From Pseudoalteromonas lipolytica (GTDB taxonomy: Bacteria; Pseudomonadota; Gammaproteobacteria; Enterobacterales; Alteromonadaceae): a stretch of DNA of 64,000 nt. The position numbers were made by a program, and so were the translations under genes. The notes beneath the pieces are model-generated. The model had not been told where the DNA came from and searched no databases. It saw only the letters and a program-made list of their open reading frames with translations. Of this stretch, positions 42,896 through 51,620 are shown in pieces (the first letter of the stretch is position 1; each line of letters begins with the position of its first letter). Where the stretch lies: assembly GCF_900116435.1 (NCBI RefSeq), contig NZ_FPAZ01000021.1, positions 1 through 64,000 on the forward strand. The letters are read 5' to 3'.

Positions 42896-43974
42896 TGGAT
42901 TATGTGAGAACCTTGATGCTTTTTAGCCTCGTACATTTTCCGATCAGCACGATTTATAAGCTCCTCAGCACCGACTGTGCTGTCTAAAGGCGCTGAAATA
43001 ATGCCAAAGCTCAAATGTAACGCGGGGTATTTTGCTTCAAAAGCAACGATCAGCTTATTACATATCGCAATGGTGTTTTCTACGTCGCAATCTGGCATGA
43101 TCAGGCAAAATTCATCTCCCCCATAACGACAGGCAATGTCTATTTCTCTTGTATTCTTTTTAAGATATTTCCCGATGAATTTTAATACCTCGTCACCTTT
43201 CAAATGCCCTTGTGTGTCATTCACTGATTTAAAGTTGTCTAAATCAAAATATACAATAGTCAAAGGTAGCTTCTGACGGCGCGCTCTTGCTAATTCTCGC
43301 TGAAACAACTCTTGCATTTCTCGGCGATTATACAAATTTGTGAGGGGGTCTAGTTTGGCAAGTTTTTCAAGTTCATGTGTACGCTGCGCCACTTTCTCTT
43401 CAAGCCCTTTCGCATACACTTCTGTTCTTCGTTTCGCATTTTCTATTTCGCCAACAAGACTCGCAATGTACGTATCAAACACTAATGTTGTATCAAAATA
43501 AATAAGCTTATCAATAATGGTTAATGTTTGATTTAGCTCTGCATGGTCTTTTATGGTGTTTCTTAACACATCAAAAATGAGCTCTTTAAGGGTACATACC
43601 GCCGATAAATAAAGTTTGGGCTCTACCCCAATTCGCTTATGTACCATGCCAATACGTAGCCGATTATTAACGTAATCATTTTCATAACAGCCACAAAATA
43701 AATCTATAATGTATTGTCTTTGTGCATCTCTTAAACGTGTCAGTGTGTCAGCATCTCCAATAAGTAATGAAATTTCATCGACTTCTGTTTGCTTTTTATA
43801 GAACTCATCAACCATTTTCTCAATCGCCGACTCGATAAGTGGTTTATAGTTAATGAGTGATGCTAAGCATTGTGAAGAGAGCCCTAATAAATTCATTCTA
43901 TGCTGAATTTCAACATCATTTATTTGCATTTGCTCGACGAGTGTCTGCTCAGTCCTGCGCATGGGTAATCTCAC
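42892..43974 (-). CDS. Globin-coupled diguanylate cyclase
   Basis: 360 aa. Residues about 15-170 are a protoglobin sensor with proximal haem ligand H112 in MVHKRIGVEPK. A short coiled linker (about 180-205) leads to a GGDEF domain with the active site RYGGDEF (284-288) and an inhibitory I-site REID (275-278) five residues before it. It should make c-di-GMP under control of oxygen or a similar gas. The start MRLPMRR has a second Met at residue 5. Confidence 0.92.
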   Translation of the reverse strand: MRLPMRRTEQTLVEQMQINDVEIQHRMNLLGLSSQCLASLINYKPLIESAIEKMVDEFYKKQTEVDEISLLIGDADTLTRLRDAQRQYIIDLFCGCYENDYVNNRLRIGMVHKRIGVEPKLYLSAVCTLKELIFDVLRNTIKDHAELNQTLTIIDKLIYFDTTLVFDTYIASLVGEIENAKRRTEVYAKGLEEKVAQRTHELEKLAKLDPLTNLYNRREMQELFQRELARARRQKLPLTIVYFDLDNFKSVNDTQGHLKGDEVLKFIGKYLKKNTREIDIACRYGGDEFCLIMPDCDVENTIAICNKLIVAFEAKYPALHLSFGIISAPLDSTVGAEELINRADRKMYEAKKHQGSHIIH

Positions 43975-44100
43975 ACTTAAGTATTTTCTAATTAAATATA
44001 GCTAATGAAATAAATCCTACTTAGTCTGTCATATCTTTTTTCTCTAAATCTAGCGCAAATTGTATTAGACTGACATTACTTGCAGTCTGAACGAATTATT

Positions 44101-47100
44101 ATGCTCGCGAAATTTTTTATTACCGATCAAAATCCAAGCTTAATCATAAGTGGGGTGTACAATCCTAGTTTAGTTGTCCTTTCGATTGCTACCGCTATTT
44201 TTGCTGCATATTTCTCATTGCATATTATTGATTTAGCCAATAAAACCCGCTTTGAATCATACAGAAAACTAGGCAATGCAACCGGCTCTCTAGTCTTGTC
44301 TGGCGGAATTTGGAGTATGCACTTTATTGGTATGCTTGCATTTTCTTTATGCACAACCATTAACTATGATCCTGCTCTGACATTTTTTTCGTTTATTCCT
44401 GCTTTTTTAGCCTGCTACACAGGTATGTCACTAATACGCAGTAAAGACATTGCACATATTCCCGCAGGGTTAAAGTTACTCATGAGTTCTGTGTTAGTGG
44501 GCGCAGGTATTGGTACCATGCATTACACGGGTATGGCGGCAATGGAAATGAGCCCATTACTTCGTTATGACCCTATGTGGTTTGCTGCATCCATTTTTGT
44601 TGCCGTGTTTTTATCATTTATTGGGCTGTATACTCGCTTTCATTTGAACGACCACTTTCAAAATTTAACCGCATTACAAAACCGGATTATTTGCGCCATT
44701 ATTTTAGGTTTTGCTGTCGCCGGTATGCATTACATGGGCATGGCTGCAACGCGATTTGTCGCGACCTCCCCTTTTTTATCCGATAACACAGACAATACCA
44801 ATCTTGTTTTTATTGCTGCCATGGTGTCATTTGCTACCGTGTTATTAACCGCTGTCGTTGCGATTATCAATGGTATGGTGCGCTATCGTATGCTGCTTGC
44901 TGAAAAATCGGCAGAAGAATCACGACTCGATGCCATTTTAAGTACGGCAATCGATGGTATTGTGACAATTAATTGTCGCGGTATTATTTTAAGCTTTAAT
45001 AAATCTGCAGAAAGTATCTTTGGCTGGAAACAAGAAGAAGTGCTCGGTCAGAACGTGAAAGTGTTGATGGATGACGACATTGCGGCTCAGCACGATGGTT
45101 ATTTGCTAAACAGTGGCAACCACGCTCTTAAAAAAGTGATTGGCGTTAACCGCGACGTGTGTGCAAAACACAAGGAAGGTCATTTATTCCCTATTCGCTT
45201 AGGTCTTGGTGAAGTGAAACAACCCGATGCAGAAACGTTGTTTGTGGGCTTCATAACCGATTTAACCGAACAACGCGCATTACAACGCAGCCTAGAAGAA
45301 AAAGAACAGCAATATCGCACATTAATGAATAACACGCCTGGCGCTGTATTTCGTTGTTTGCTCGATGACCATTGGAGCATGCTGTTCATTAGTCCCAATG
45401 TATTTGATCTAACGGGCTATACTGCCGAAGAATTTACGTCAAAAGCCATCAGTTTTGCTGACATTATAAATAAAGAAGACGAAGCGCATATTAATGAGAT
45501 CATGACAAAAGCAATCTCTGAAAAAAATCAATATGCACTTGAGTATCGCATACGCCATCGCAGCGGTAAGGTCGTTTGGGTATTAGATCAAGGTTCTATT
45601 AACAAAACGGATGATTCTGAAGTTCAGTGGATTGATGGTGTATTAGTTGATATTACCGCACGCCATATCTATGAAGAATCATTAAAACACGCAAAACAAG
45701 AAGCTGAAGCCGCTGCACAAGCTAAACAGGCATTTATGGCAAATATGAGCCATGAAATTCGCACGCCCATGAATGCAATTATCGGGTTCAGCGATATTTT
45801 AATGGACAGCCCACTTAATAAAGAACAACAAAAGCACATCGTTACCGTAAATACCGCAGCACGCTCATTATTGCATCTTCTAAACGATGTTTTAGACTCG
45901 GCAAAATTAGAAAAAGGCAAACTCGATATTCATCACGAGCACTTTAACTTACAAGCCCTTCTCGATAACATCGTTTCTACCTTTTGGCTTGAAGCAAAGC
46001 GCAAAAACCTGTTATTAGATTTAAAAATTGCTGATGATGTCGCACCAATTTATATCGGTGATGACGCGCGTATTCGTCAAGTACTCAATAACTTAATTGG
46101 TAATGCGGTTAAGTTTACAGAATCAGGTTCTGTCACGATTAGTGTCAGTAAGACACAAAACAATCAGCTCTTTTTTGAGGTGCAAGACACTGGGATTGGC
46201 ATTGCAAAACACCGCTTGAAAGCAATTTTCCAACCTTTTGAACAAGCCGATGGAACGATGACGCGTCGCTTTGGCGGCACAGGCTTAGGCACCACCATAA
46301 GCAAGCAATTGGTCGAGCTTATGGGAGGCACAATAAGTGCCGTGAGTAATGAAGGCGAAGGCAGTTGTTTTTTCTTTTCTCTTCCTTTGCAAGAAGGCGA
46401 CATTAATAAAGTAGATAAACTCAGTAATAACCTACTTACATTACCACCTCTTCGTGTCTTAGTGGTTGATGATATTGAACAAAATGTCGAGCTATTAAAC
46501 ATATTACTCTCACAAGCTGGCCACACAGTGTATAAAGCAAAAAATGGGCTAGAGGCTATTGCTGAATTTAAACAACACAGCTTCGATATCATTTTAATGG
46601 ATATCCACATGCCTGAATGCGATGGTATAACTGCTTGTAAAAAAATTCGTGAATTAGAGCAGCAACAACAATTAAAGAAAACACCTATCATCGCGTTGAC
46701 CGCCAGCGTGCTTCAACAAGATAAGCTCACAGCTAAGCAAGCAGGTATGAATGGCTTTGCAAACAAACCCGTCGATATACAACAAGTTAATCATGAGATA
46801 GCGAAAGTGCTCGGTTTAGAAATTAAGCACATCACAGCTAAGCCTGATAACAAAGCAAAGCAACATATCAATTATGTTAAAGGTATCCAAATGTGGGGTA
46901 GCAAAGAAAAGCTTAATACTGAAATACGCTTATTTCTTGCTAATCATCAGCAGAGTATCCTACGTTTAAAAGAGTCAACACTTAATGCATCTGAACAAAC
47001 GACACTGTTACACACGCTAAAAGGTGTGGCGGGCAATTTGACACTAACGAAATTACTGTATTTATTGTCGCTGGCCGAAAAAGAACAGGGTAAAGAAGAC

Positions 47101-47418
47101 TTTTCTAAATTAATAACTGCGTGCTATCAAGAGTGGCAAGCACTGGCTACTTTACTCGATGAGCAAGAGCAGGTTAATACTGATAAAACACCTTCGCAAG
47201 CGGTATCGATAAGCGTATTTTTAAATCACATCGAGGCACTACAAAATCAAGCCGAGCATGCTGAAATAGATGATGAACTACTGAGTGATGTTCAAAACAA
47301 TGCCCCTGTCGAGTATAAAGACGCAGTCGCAGAGATAGTTGGACATTTTGATAACTTTGACTTTGATGCAGCAAGTACTGCATTAGCCAATTTAAAGCAC
47401 CGCATTGCAGCTGATTAA
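44101..47418 (+). CDS. MHYT-PAS hybrid sensor histidine kinase with REC and Hpt domains
   Basis: 1105 aa from the ATG at 44101; a TTG seven codons earlier is less likely. Seven N-terminal membrane helices carry three MHYT motifs (MHFIGM, MHYTGM, MHYMGM), a proposed metal/gas sensor. Two PAS domains follow, then the H-box MSHEIRTPMNAIIGF, an ATPase domain with GTGLGT, a REC domain (VLVVDDIEQN; LMDIHMP) and an Hpt domain (LLHTLKGVAGNL). A complete phosphorelay in one chain; the REC-HD-GYP gene starts 9 bp later. Confidence 0.92.
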   Translation: MLAKFFITDQNPSLIISGVYNPSLVVLSIATAIFAAYFSLHIIDLANKTRFESYRKLGNATGSLVLSGGIWSMHFIGMLAFSLCTTINYDPALTFFSFIPAFLACYTGMSLIRSKDIAHIPAGLKLLMSSVLVGAGIGTMHYTGMAAMEMSPLLRYDPMWFAASIFVAVFLSFIGLYTRFHLNDHFQNLTALQNRIICAIILGFAVAGMHYMGMAATRFVATSPFLSDNTDNTNLVFIAAMVSFATVLLTAVVAIINGMVRYRMLLAEKSAEESRLDAILSTAIDGIVTINCRGIILSFNKSAESIFGWKQEEVLGQNVKVLMDDDIAAQHDGYLLNSGNHALKKVIGVNRDVCAKHKEGHLFPIRLGLGEVKQPDAETLFVGFITDLTEQRALQRSLEEKEQQYRTLMNNTPGAVFRCLLDDHWSMLFISPNVFDLTGYTAEEFTSKAISFADIINKEDEAHINEIMTKAISEKNQYALEYRIRHRSGKVVWVLDQGSINKTDDSEVQWIDGVLVDITARHIYEESLKHAKQEAEAAAQAKQAFMANMSHEIRTPMNAIIGFSDILMDSPLNKEQQKHIVTVNTAARSLLHLLNDVLDSAKLEKGKLDIHHEHFNLQALLDNIVSTFWLEAKRKNLLLDLKIADDVAPIYIGDDARIRQVLNNLIGNAVKFTESGSVTISVSKTQNNQLFFEVQDTGIGIAKHRLKAIFQPFEQADGTMTRRFGGTGLGTTISKQLVELMGGTISAVSNEGEGSCFFFSLPLQEGDINKVDKLSNNLLTLPPLRVLVVDDIEQNVELLNILLSQAGHTVYKAKNGLEAIAEFKQHSFDIILMDIHMPECDGITACKKIRELEQQQQLKKTPIIALTASVLQQDKLTAKQAGMNGFANKPVDIQQVNHEIAKVLGLEIKHITAKPDNKAKQHINYVKGIQMWGSKEKLNTEIRLFLANHQQSILRLKESTLNASEQTTLLHTLKGVAGNLTLTKLLYLLSLAEKEQGKEDFSKLITACYQEWQALATLLDEQEQVNTDKTPSQAVSISVFLNHIEALQNQAEHAEIDDELLSDVQNNAPVEYKDAVAEIVGHFDNFDFDAASTALANLKHRIAAD

Positions 47419-47427
47419 GGAGCAGTC

Positions 47428-48417
47428 ATGAGTCAAATTACTGATCGAGCAAGAATTCTTGTCGTTGATGATGAGCCCGCAAATCTTAAGGTCATGCGTG
47501 AAGTTCTTGCAAATGACTATCGGTTATCATTTGCTAAATCGGGTGATTTAGCTCTGCAGCTCATTGAAAATGAACCTCCAAAACTAATTTTACTGGATGT
47601 CATGATGCCAGATATGAATGGCTTCGAGGTATGTAAAATTTTAAAAGCGAACCCTGAAACAGCTCATATTCCCGTGATATTTGTCACGGCACTGTCCCAT
47701 GAACAAGATGAGTCCGAAGGCTTTTCACTTGGTGCTGTTGATTATATAACCAAACCCATCAGCCCTGCTATTGTGCGAGCCCGAGTGAAAACACATTTAT
47801 CGCTAGTGCAGGCCGAGCAATTACAATTAGCCCATATTGATTTAATTAATCGCTTAGGCCGAGCGGCAGAATATAAAGACACAGATACAGGTGAGCATAT
47901 CGCCCGTATGAGTCGCTACAGCAAAGTACTCGCGTTAGCTTATGGTATGACTGAATACCAAGCTGAACAGTTGAAACAAGCCGCCCCTATGCATGATGTT
48001 GGCAAAATAGGCATACCTGATTCGGTACTTTTAAAACCCGGCCGTTTAGATGCCAACGAGTTTGAGCATATGAAGCAACATGCTGTCATTGGTGCAAAAA
48101 TACTCGAAAATTCAAGCTCTCCCCTATTACAGCTCGCTCATAAGCTTGCACTGGAGCATCATGAAAAGTGGGATGGTACGGGTTACCCTCTTGGTTTAAA
48201 AGGAGAAGAGATCAGCATTGAAGGTCGTATCGTCAGTATTGCTGATGTATTTGATGCACTCACCTCTGTGCGCCCATACAAAGATGCGTGGCCGGTTGAA
48301 AAAGCAGTAGAGCTGCTACAAGCCGAATCAGGTAAACACTTTGATCCCCAACTCGTCGATTTATTCATTGGCCAAATCGACGCAATTATCGAGATTAAAA
48401 ACACTTACTCTCGCTAG
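47428..48417 (+). CDS. Response regulator with HD-GYP phosphodiesterase domain
   Basis: 329 aa. The receiver has the phospho-acceptor D57 (LLDVMMPDMNG) and acidic DDE at 14-16. The output domain has HD at 189-190 (MHDVGKIGIP) and HHEKWDGTGYP (244-254), the HD-GYP metal and motif residues, so c-di-GMP hydrolysis is likely. Position directly after the hybrid kinase makes it the probable target of that phosphorelay. Confidence 0.92.
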   Translation: MSQITDRARILVVDDEPANLKVMREVLANDYRLSFAKSGDLALQLIENEPPKLILLDVMMPDMNGFEVCKILKANPETAHIPVIFVTALSHEQDESEGFSLGAVDYITKPISPAIVRARVKTHLSLVQAEQLQLAHIDLINRLGRAAEYKDTDTGEHIARMSRYSKVLALAYGMTEYQAEQLKQAAPMHDVGKIGIPDSVLLKPGRLDANEFEHMKQHAVIGAKILENSSSPLLQLAHKLALEHHEKWDGTGYPLGLKGEEISIEGRIVSIADVFDALTSVRPYKDAWPVEKAVELLQAESGKHFDPQLVDLFIGQIDAIIEIKNTYSR

Positions 48418-48428
48418 TTTATACCTAT

Positions 48429-48457
48429 TAAAAGGGGCCTTACTCAAGGCCCTTTTT
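48429..48457. terminator. Bidirectional terminator after the HD-GYP gene
   Basis: AAAAGGGGCCTT-ACTC-AAGGCCCTTTTT gives T runs on both strands. It overlaps the last codons of the convergent VOC gene (stop at 48440). Confidence 0.8.
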
Positions 48458-48832
48458 AATTTGCTCATAATCATGAGAGGTAATTTCATGACTGTTGCCA
48501 GCACAGTCTTTAAAATACATAGAATAAGTCACACCATGGTCGGCAATCACCGTTTTTATATTAAATTGAGCTAAATGCTCAAGCCACGCTAAAAATTGCT
48601 CTGCGTTTACACTAAAAGCGATCCCTTTACTATTGCCGGGCGCTTCAAATAATGCGAGACGGATTGTTTTTGCCTGATCTTCAAGGGTTAATGGACCTTT
48701 ACCTTCATCCCAAAAAGCAAGCTCAGGAACCACAGAAAAACCTAACACATCACGGTACCATGTCACTGCCCGCGTCAAATCATCAACATTTAAATGGCAG
48801 TGATCAACCCCGTTTAATAAAGGTATACCCAT
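48440..48832 (-). CDS. VOC-family (glyoxalase-fold) protein
   Basis: 130 aa. NGVDHCHLNVDDLTRAVTWYRDVLGF is the first beta-alpha-beta motif and SMYFKDCAGNSHEITSHDY the second, with metal-site His and Glu. The size is a single two-module VOC unit. Its reaction is not deducible. It starts 2 bp after the stop of the upstream HD-domain gene. Confidence 0.87.
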   Translation of the reverse strand: MGIPLLNGVDHCHLNVDDLTRAVTWYRDVLGFSVVPELAFWDEGKGPLTLEDQAKTIRLALFEAPGNSKGIAFSVNAEQFLAWLEHLAQFNIKTVIADHGVTYSMYFKDCAGNSHEITSHDYEQIKKGLE

Positions 48833-48834
48833 GG

Positions 48835-49482
48835 TTACTCACCAATCTCAGATTTAAGTTGCTCTAGAAAGGCCAACATATACTCTGTTCGTCTTTTTGC
48901 TTCATCTTTCGCCGAGGGAGTATTCATACTTTGGGCGATATGTAATAGTTTAATAAAAAAGTGATCAAGCGTGTATTTAGTGTCATCAGGCTCACGATGT
49001 AAACAGAATGGATCGTCTTTATGGTAAAGATAACGCCCTATCGAGCCACCCACTTTCATGCAGCGACTTACCCCAATAGCCCCTAATGCATCCATTCGAT
49101 CAGCGTCTTGGACTATTTGTGCTTCAACACTTTGTACAGCGATGTTAGCGCTAAAACTATGTGCAACAATGGCGTGATGAATTGCGGCAAAGTATTGCTC
49201 AGGGTAATTAATGGATGATAAAAAACTCAACGCTTTGTCGGCAGCCATTGTTGACGCTTTCGCTCTATCAGGGTGGTTTTTAGCAACCGCAACGCAATCA
49301 TGTAACCAGGCTGCGGGTAACACGACTGCCATATTAGCCTCTTCTGCAGTGCACAGCTGTTTTGCAACCCTCACCACTCGCTCAATGTGGCTAATGTCGT
49401 GTGCCACATCGGCATGAAGTAAAGATAAAATAAAATCTCGACACTGGGTTTCAAGTTCTGCAAAGTCTATTTTTGACTGCAT
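48835..49482 (-). CDS. HD-domain phosphohydrolase (YedJ-like)
   Basis: 215 aa. HDISHIERVVRVA and AAWLHDCV supply the metal-binding His-Asp pairs, and IVQDADRMDALGAIGVSR with VGGSIGRYLYHKDDP are typical of the YedJ subgroup. Probably acts on a nucleotide or phosphorylated metabolite. Operon with the VOC gene. Confidence 0.88.
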   Translation of the reverse strand: MQSKIDFAELETQCRDFILSLLHADVAHDISHIERVVRVAKQLCTAEEANMAVVLPAAWLHDCVAVAKNHPDRAKASTMAADKALSFLSSINYPEQYFAAIHHAIVAHSFSANIAVQSVEAQIVQDADRMDALGAIGVSRCMKVGGSIGRYLYHKDDPFCLHREPDDTKYTLDHFFIKLLHIAQSMNTPSAKDEAKRRTEYMLAFLEQLKSEIGE

Positions 49483-49617
49483 AAAGCGGCTGTTACCATT
49501 AACTGATTGAAATTATGCTTACTTTAACGTGGTTACTGGATTTGTTCAAAACATTCATTGTATGTTTGCCAGTGCTTCATTAAACTATGCCCCCTTTTGT
49601 TTGACGCGAGAATCCCT

Positions 49618-50808
49618 ATGTCATCTGCTATTTACCTACAAGCTGGACGAGAAAAATCATTAAAAAGAAAACACCCTTGGGTGTTCTCTAAAGCCATTAA
49701 AAAAGTAAAAGGTAAACCAGGACTAGGTGATACGGTTACTATTTATGATAATGACGGTAAGTTTCTCGCCATTGCAGCTTACAGCCCAGAGTCACAAATA
49801 CGCGCACGTGTATGGAGCTTTGACCAAAACGAAGTGATTGATCAAGCATTCTTCGAAAAGCGTCTTCGCCGTGCGTACGATGCACGCCAGCAAGTGATCA
49901 GCGAGGGAGGCTTAACAGGCTTTCGTTTAAGTGCTGCGGAGTCTGATTACTTACCGGGTATCACAATCGACAAGTTTGATAACGTATTAGTATGTCAGTT
50001 ACTCAGTGCAGGTGCAGAGCGCCATAAGGGCGAAATAGTCGCGGCACTAATGGCTATTTTTCCTGGCTGCGATATCTACGAGCGCTCTGATGTCGACGTG
50101 CGAACAAAAGAAGGGTTAGATCCAATCAAAGGTGTTCTGTGGGGTAATGCACCGACAGAGCCCGTATTAATTGAAGAAAACGGCCTAAAGCTAGAAGTCG
50201 ATATTATAGAAGGTCATAAAACAGGCTTTTATTTAGACCAACGTGACAGTCGTGCGGCTCTAGAACGCTTCTCTAAAGATAAAACAGTGCTTAACTGCTT
50301 CAGTTATACTGGCACATTTTCGCTGTACGCATTACGTGGCGGCTGTCAGCATGTAACCAATGTGGATGTATCACAACCTGCGCTCGATACCGCCAGACGC
50401 AATGTGGAGCACAACAACCTAGATTTGAATAAAGTCGACTTTGTTAAGCAAGACGTCTTTAAGTTACTGCGTCAATACCGTGATGAAGGCAAGCTGTTTG
50501 ATACCATCGTGATGGACCCGCCTAAATTTGCAGACAATAAAGCACAGCTGACCGGCGCATGTCGCGGCTATAAAGATATTAATATGATTGCGATGCAAAT
50601 ACTAAAGCCCGGTGGCACCTTATTAACGTTCTCGTGCTCTGGCTTAATGGAACAAAACTTATTTCAAAAAGTGGTTGCCGATGCAGCGCTAGATGCAGGT
50701 AAAGATTTACTGATTATGGAACGATTAAACCAAGCTGCCGACCACCCTATTGCTGGCAGCTACCCCGAAGGTTTTTACCTAAAAGGCCTTATCTGTAAAG
50801 TGTACTAA
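49618..50808 (+). CDS. rlmI: 23S rRNA (cytosine-C5)-methyltransferase RlmI
   Basis: 396 aa from the ATG at 49618 (MSSAIYLQAGREKSLKRK); an upstream in-frame start lies in non-conserved sequence. An N-terminal PUA domain (HPWVFSKAI) precedes EGHKTGFYLDQRDSR, the SAM loop CFSYTGTFSLYA and the catalytic-site MDPPKFADNK and TFSCSG. It methylates C1962 in E. coli 23S rRNA. Confidence 0.92.
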   Translation: MSSAIYLQAGREKSLKRKHPWVFSKAIKKVKGKPGLGDTVTIYDNDGKFLAIAAYSPESQIRARVWSFDQNEVIDQAFFEKRLRRAYDARQQVISEGGLTGFRLSAAESDYLPGITIDKFDNVLVCQLLSAGAERHKGEIVAALMAIFPGCDIYERSDVDVRTKEGLDPIKGVLWGNAPTEPVLIEENGLKLEVDIIEGHKTGFYLDQRDSRAALERFSKDKTVLNCFSYTGTFSLYALRGGCQHVTNVDVSQPALDTARRNVEHNNLDLNKVDFVKQDVFKLLRQYRDEGKLFDTIVMDPPKFADNKAQLTGACRGYKDINMIAMQILKPGGTLLTFSCSGLMEQNLFQKVVADAALDAGKDLLIMERLNQAADHPIAGSYPEGFYLKGLICKVY

Positions 50809-50820
50809 AACAGCTAAAAC

Positions 50821-51120
50821 CTAGTTAAAGTGAACAATTTCAAGTCCTGCACTCAAGGAGCCATCTTGCTCCTTGGTTGCTCTAATAACTTTAACTGTTG
50901 CATCAAACGAGGTGATTGCTGTGCTCGTAGAGGCAATCACCACTCGGTAAACACTGCCAATTTCTAATACTTCATCACAACATATTGCTAAGCCTGTTGC
51001 ACTTAAATCAGTGCATGTAACGACTATTTCGGTGTGACTATTTTCGCCCTCTAAAGGTATTAACTTTGCGGGGGTATGAATTTGCATGCGGCGAAAATCG
51101 CGCTTTTCCTCATGGAACAT
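50821..51120 (-). CDS. PilZ-domain c-di-GMP-binding protein
   Basis: 99 aa, a single PilZ domain. The c-di-GMP motifs are R7 to R11 (RDFRR) and DLSATG (38-43). It follows a receiver-domain gene by 9 bp, so the two are likely co-expressed. It probably acts by binding a partner when c-di-GMP is high. Confidence 0.88.
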   Translation of the reverse strand: MFHEEKRDFRRMQIHTPAKLIPLEGENSHTEIVVTCTDLSATGLAICCDEVLEIGSVYRVVIASTSTAITSFDATVKVIRATKEQDGSLSAGLEIVHFN

Positions 51121-51129
51121 GACGCCTCC

Positions 51130-51561
51130 TTACACAAGTGCTTTTATTTTTTCTATGAGTGTTTTTACAGAAAATGGTTTCACTACATAGGCGTCACATC
51201 CAGCATCAAATCCTGCTTTTTGCTCAAGTTCAGATTCTAAGCCAGATACCATAACAACGGGGATATTTTCTGTTTCCGGGGTGTTTTTTAATAACCGACA
51301 CGTGTCATAACCATCAAGACCAGGCATACACACATCTAATAAAATGGCATTGGGAGGGTTTGCAATAGCCGATGCCAAACACGATGTTCCTGAATCTGCA
51401 TAGCTTAACGAAAACTCATTACTTAAGGTTGCTTTGAGCATTTCGAAGTTAAAATATTCATCGTCAACAACCAAAATTTCTGGTCGTACTCGACGTGAAG
51501 TGTCTGCTGGAACTGCAATCGGTTTATCCTTTTCTATGCCCACATAATCTCCTTTTAGCAT
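51130..51561 (-). CDS. Single-domain response regulator
   Basis: 143 aa. Receiver domain from about residue 28: VVDDE, phospho-acceptor D76 in LLDVCMP, Ser/Thr switch in MVSGLESE and Lys in VVKPFS. An N-terminal tail of about 25 residues precedes it. No output domain, so it must act through a partner, possibly the neighbouring PilZ protein. Confidence 0.9.
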   Translation of the reverse strand: MLKGDYVGIEKDKPIAVPADTSRRVRPEILVVDDEYFNFEMLKATLSNEFSLSYADSGTSCLASAIANPPNAILLDVCMPGLDGYDTCRLLKNTPETENIPVVMVSGLESELEQKAGFDAGCDAYVVKPFSVKTLIEKIKALV

Positions 51562-51578
51562 TTGTGTTACTAATTCAA

Positions 51579-51606
51579 GCGCAATGAATTCACTGTTTCA
51601 TTGCGC
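51579..51606 (-). terminator. Hairpin after hrpA
   Basis: GCGCAATGAA and TTCATTGCGC form a perfect 10-bp stem with an 8-nt loop, 15 nt past the hrpA stop. No T run follows on the minus strand, so it may stabilise the mRNA end rather than terminate. Confidence 0.55.
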
Positions 51607-51620
51607 ATACCTTTACTGAA

